Below, piece by piece: positions 33,041 through 33,146 of a stretch of DNA of 33,146 bases (position 1 is the stretch's first letter; the number at the start of each line of letters is the position of its first letter). A model generated the notes under the pieces. It worked only from the letters and a program-made list of their open reading frames with translations. It searched no databases and was not told the DNA's origin. The stretch is from Bryobacterales bacterium. GTDB lineage: Bacteria; Acidobacteriota; Terriglobia; Bryobacterales; Bryobacteraceae. The position numbers were made by a program, and so were the translations under genes. The DNA lies in contig CANFEY010000050.1 in NCBI GenBank assembly GCA_947446025.1, forward strand, positions 1 through 33,146, written 5' to 3'.

Positions 33041-33146
33041 TTAGAGAGTATTTTCGTCTGAGCTTTGTGGTTTGTTGATCCAGACCTCCTTTGGAAGGGG
33101 CAGCGGAGTAGGGGGCCTGCGGACGAACCTGTCCGGGCGAGCCAAG
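33041..33146 (-). CDS. C-terminal fragment of an unknown protein (cut by window edge)
   Basis: The minus strand is open from the window end to a TAA at 33041-33043 and reads as a natural protein tail: 34 residues with RFVRRPPTPLPLPKEVWINK followed by PQSSDENTL. It is convergent with the DUF6602 gene with an 18-bp gap. The family cannot be named from this tail, and the alternative frame on the same strand is also open, so the call is tentative. Confidence 0.4.
   Translation of the reverse strand, partial: LARPDRFVRRPPTPLPLPKEVWINKPQSSDENTL

Overview
This is a high-GC bacterial chromosomal segment, most likely from an Acidobacteriota member (Bryobacterales/Solibacter-like). That assignment is inference. 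It rests on the gene repertoire (PQQ quinoproteins, a cytochrome c-quinoprotein fusion, a fused membrane spermidine-synthase-like protein) and on dispersed repeats of types I associate with such genomes. No 16S rRNA gene or other decisive marker is present.

Left end, 1-2773: a lower-GC accessory patch. It holds the 3' end of an IS4-family element, the 22-codon tail of a gene that the element probably interrupted, and a two-gene minus-strand operon. The operon encodes a probable TauD-like Fe(II)/2-oxoglutarate oxygenase followed by a calcineurin-like phosphoesterase with an unrecognised C-terminal domain. Between 3092 and 13098 are mostly core genes: ruvB-folK-membrane spermidine-synthase-like protein, a CorC/HlyC-family membrane protein, a penicillin-acylase-family hydrolase, an RND/ABC-type membrane fusion protein, a patatin-like lipase, a small unknown protein and a 2H phosphoesterase. 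At 13231-14279 lies a phage remnant: a small protein plus a terminase large subunit cut off after its ATPase domain.

Middle, 14315-30483: an APC-family amino acid permease, a HupE-like and an AI-2E-like membrane protein, a carboxyltransferase-crotonase pair, a repeat-rich gap with an orphan antitoxin relic, then a tight processing cluster (SurA-like foldase, YhaM-like nuclease, a 47-residue membrane protein, RNase PH, RdgB). PolX and a Nudix hydrolase follow on the minus strand, then a large YfhO/GT-C-like membrane protein, a cytochrome c-PQQ dehydrogenase and a truncated release-factor-like gene. Right end: tRNA-Ser(GCU), a soluble PQQ sugar dehydrogenase, a DUF6602/PD-(D/E)XK-like protein and the tail of an unknown gene.

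Two window-wide patterns stand out. First, at least nine genes that begin a transcription unit carry a TANNNT -10 box only 6-9 nt before the start codon and no Shine-Dalgarno sequence, which implies leaderless mRNAs. Second, the + strand is strongly G-rich up to about 14.1 kb, balanced to about 17.7 kb, strongly C-rich to the tRNA at 30.6 kb, and G-rich again after it, regardless of gene direction. The first switch falls where terminase similarity stops and the last falls at the tRNA, suggesting a rearranged (or mis-assembled) block.
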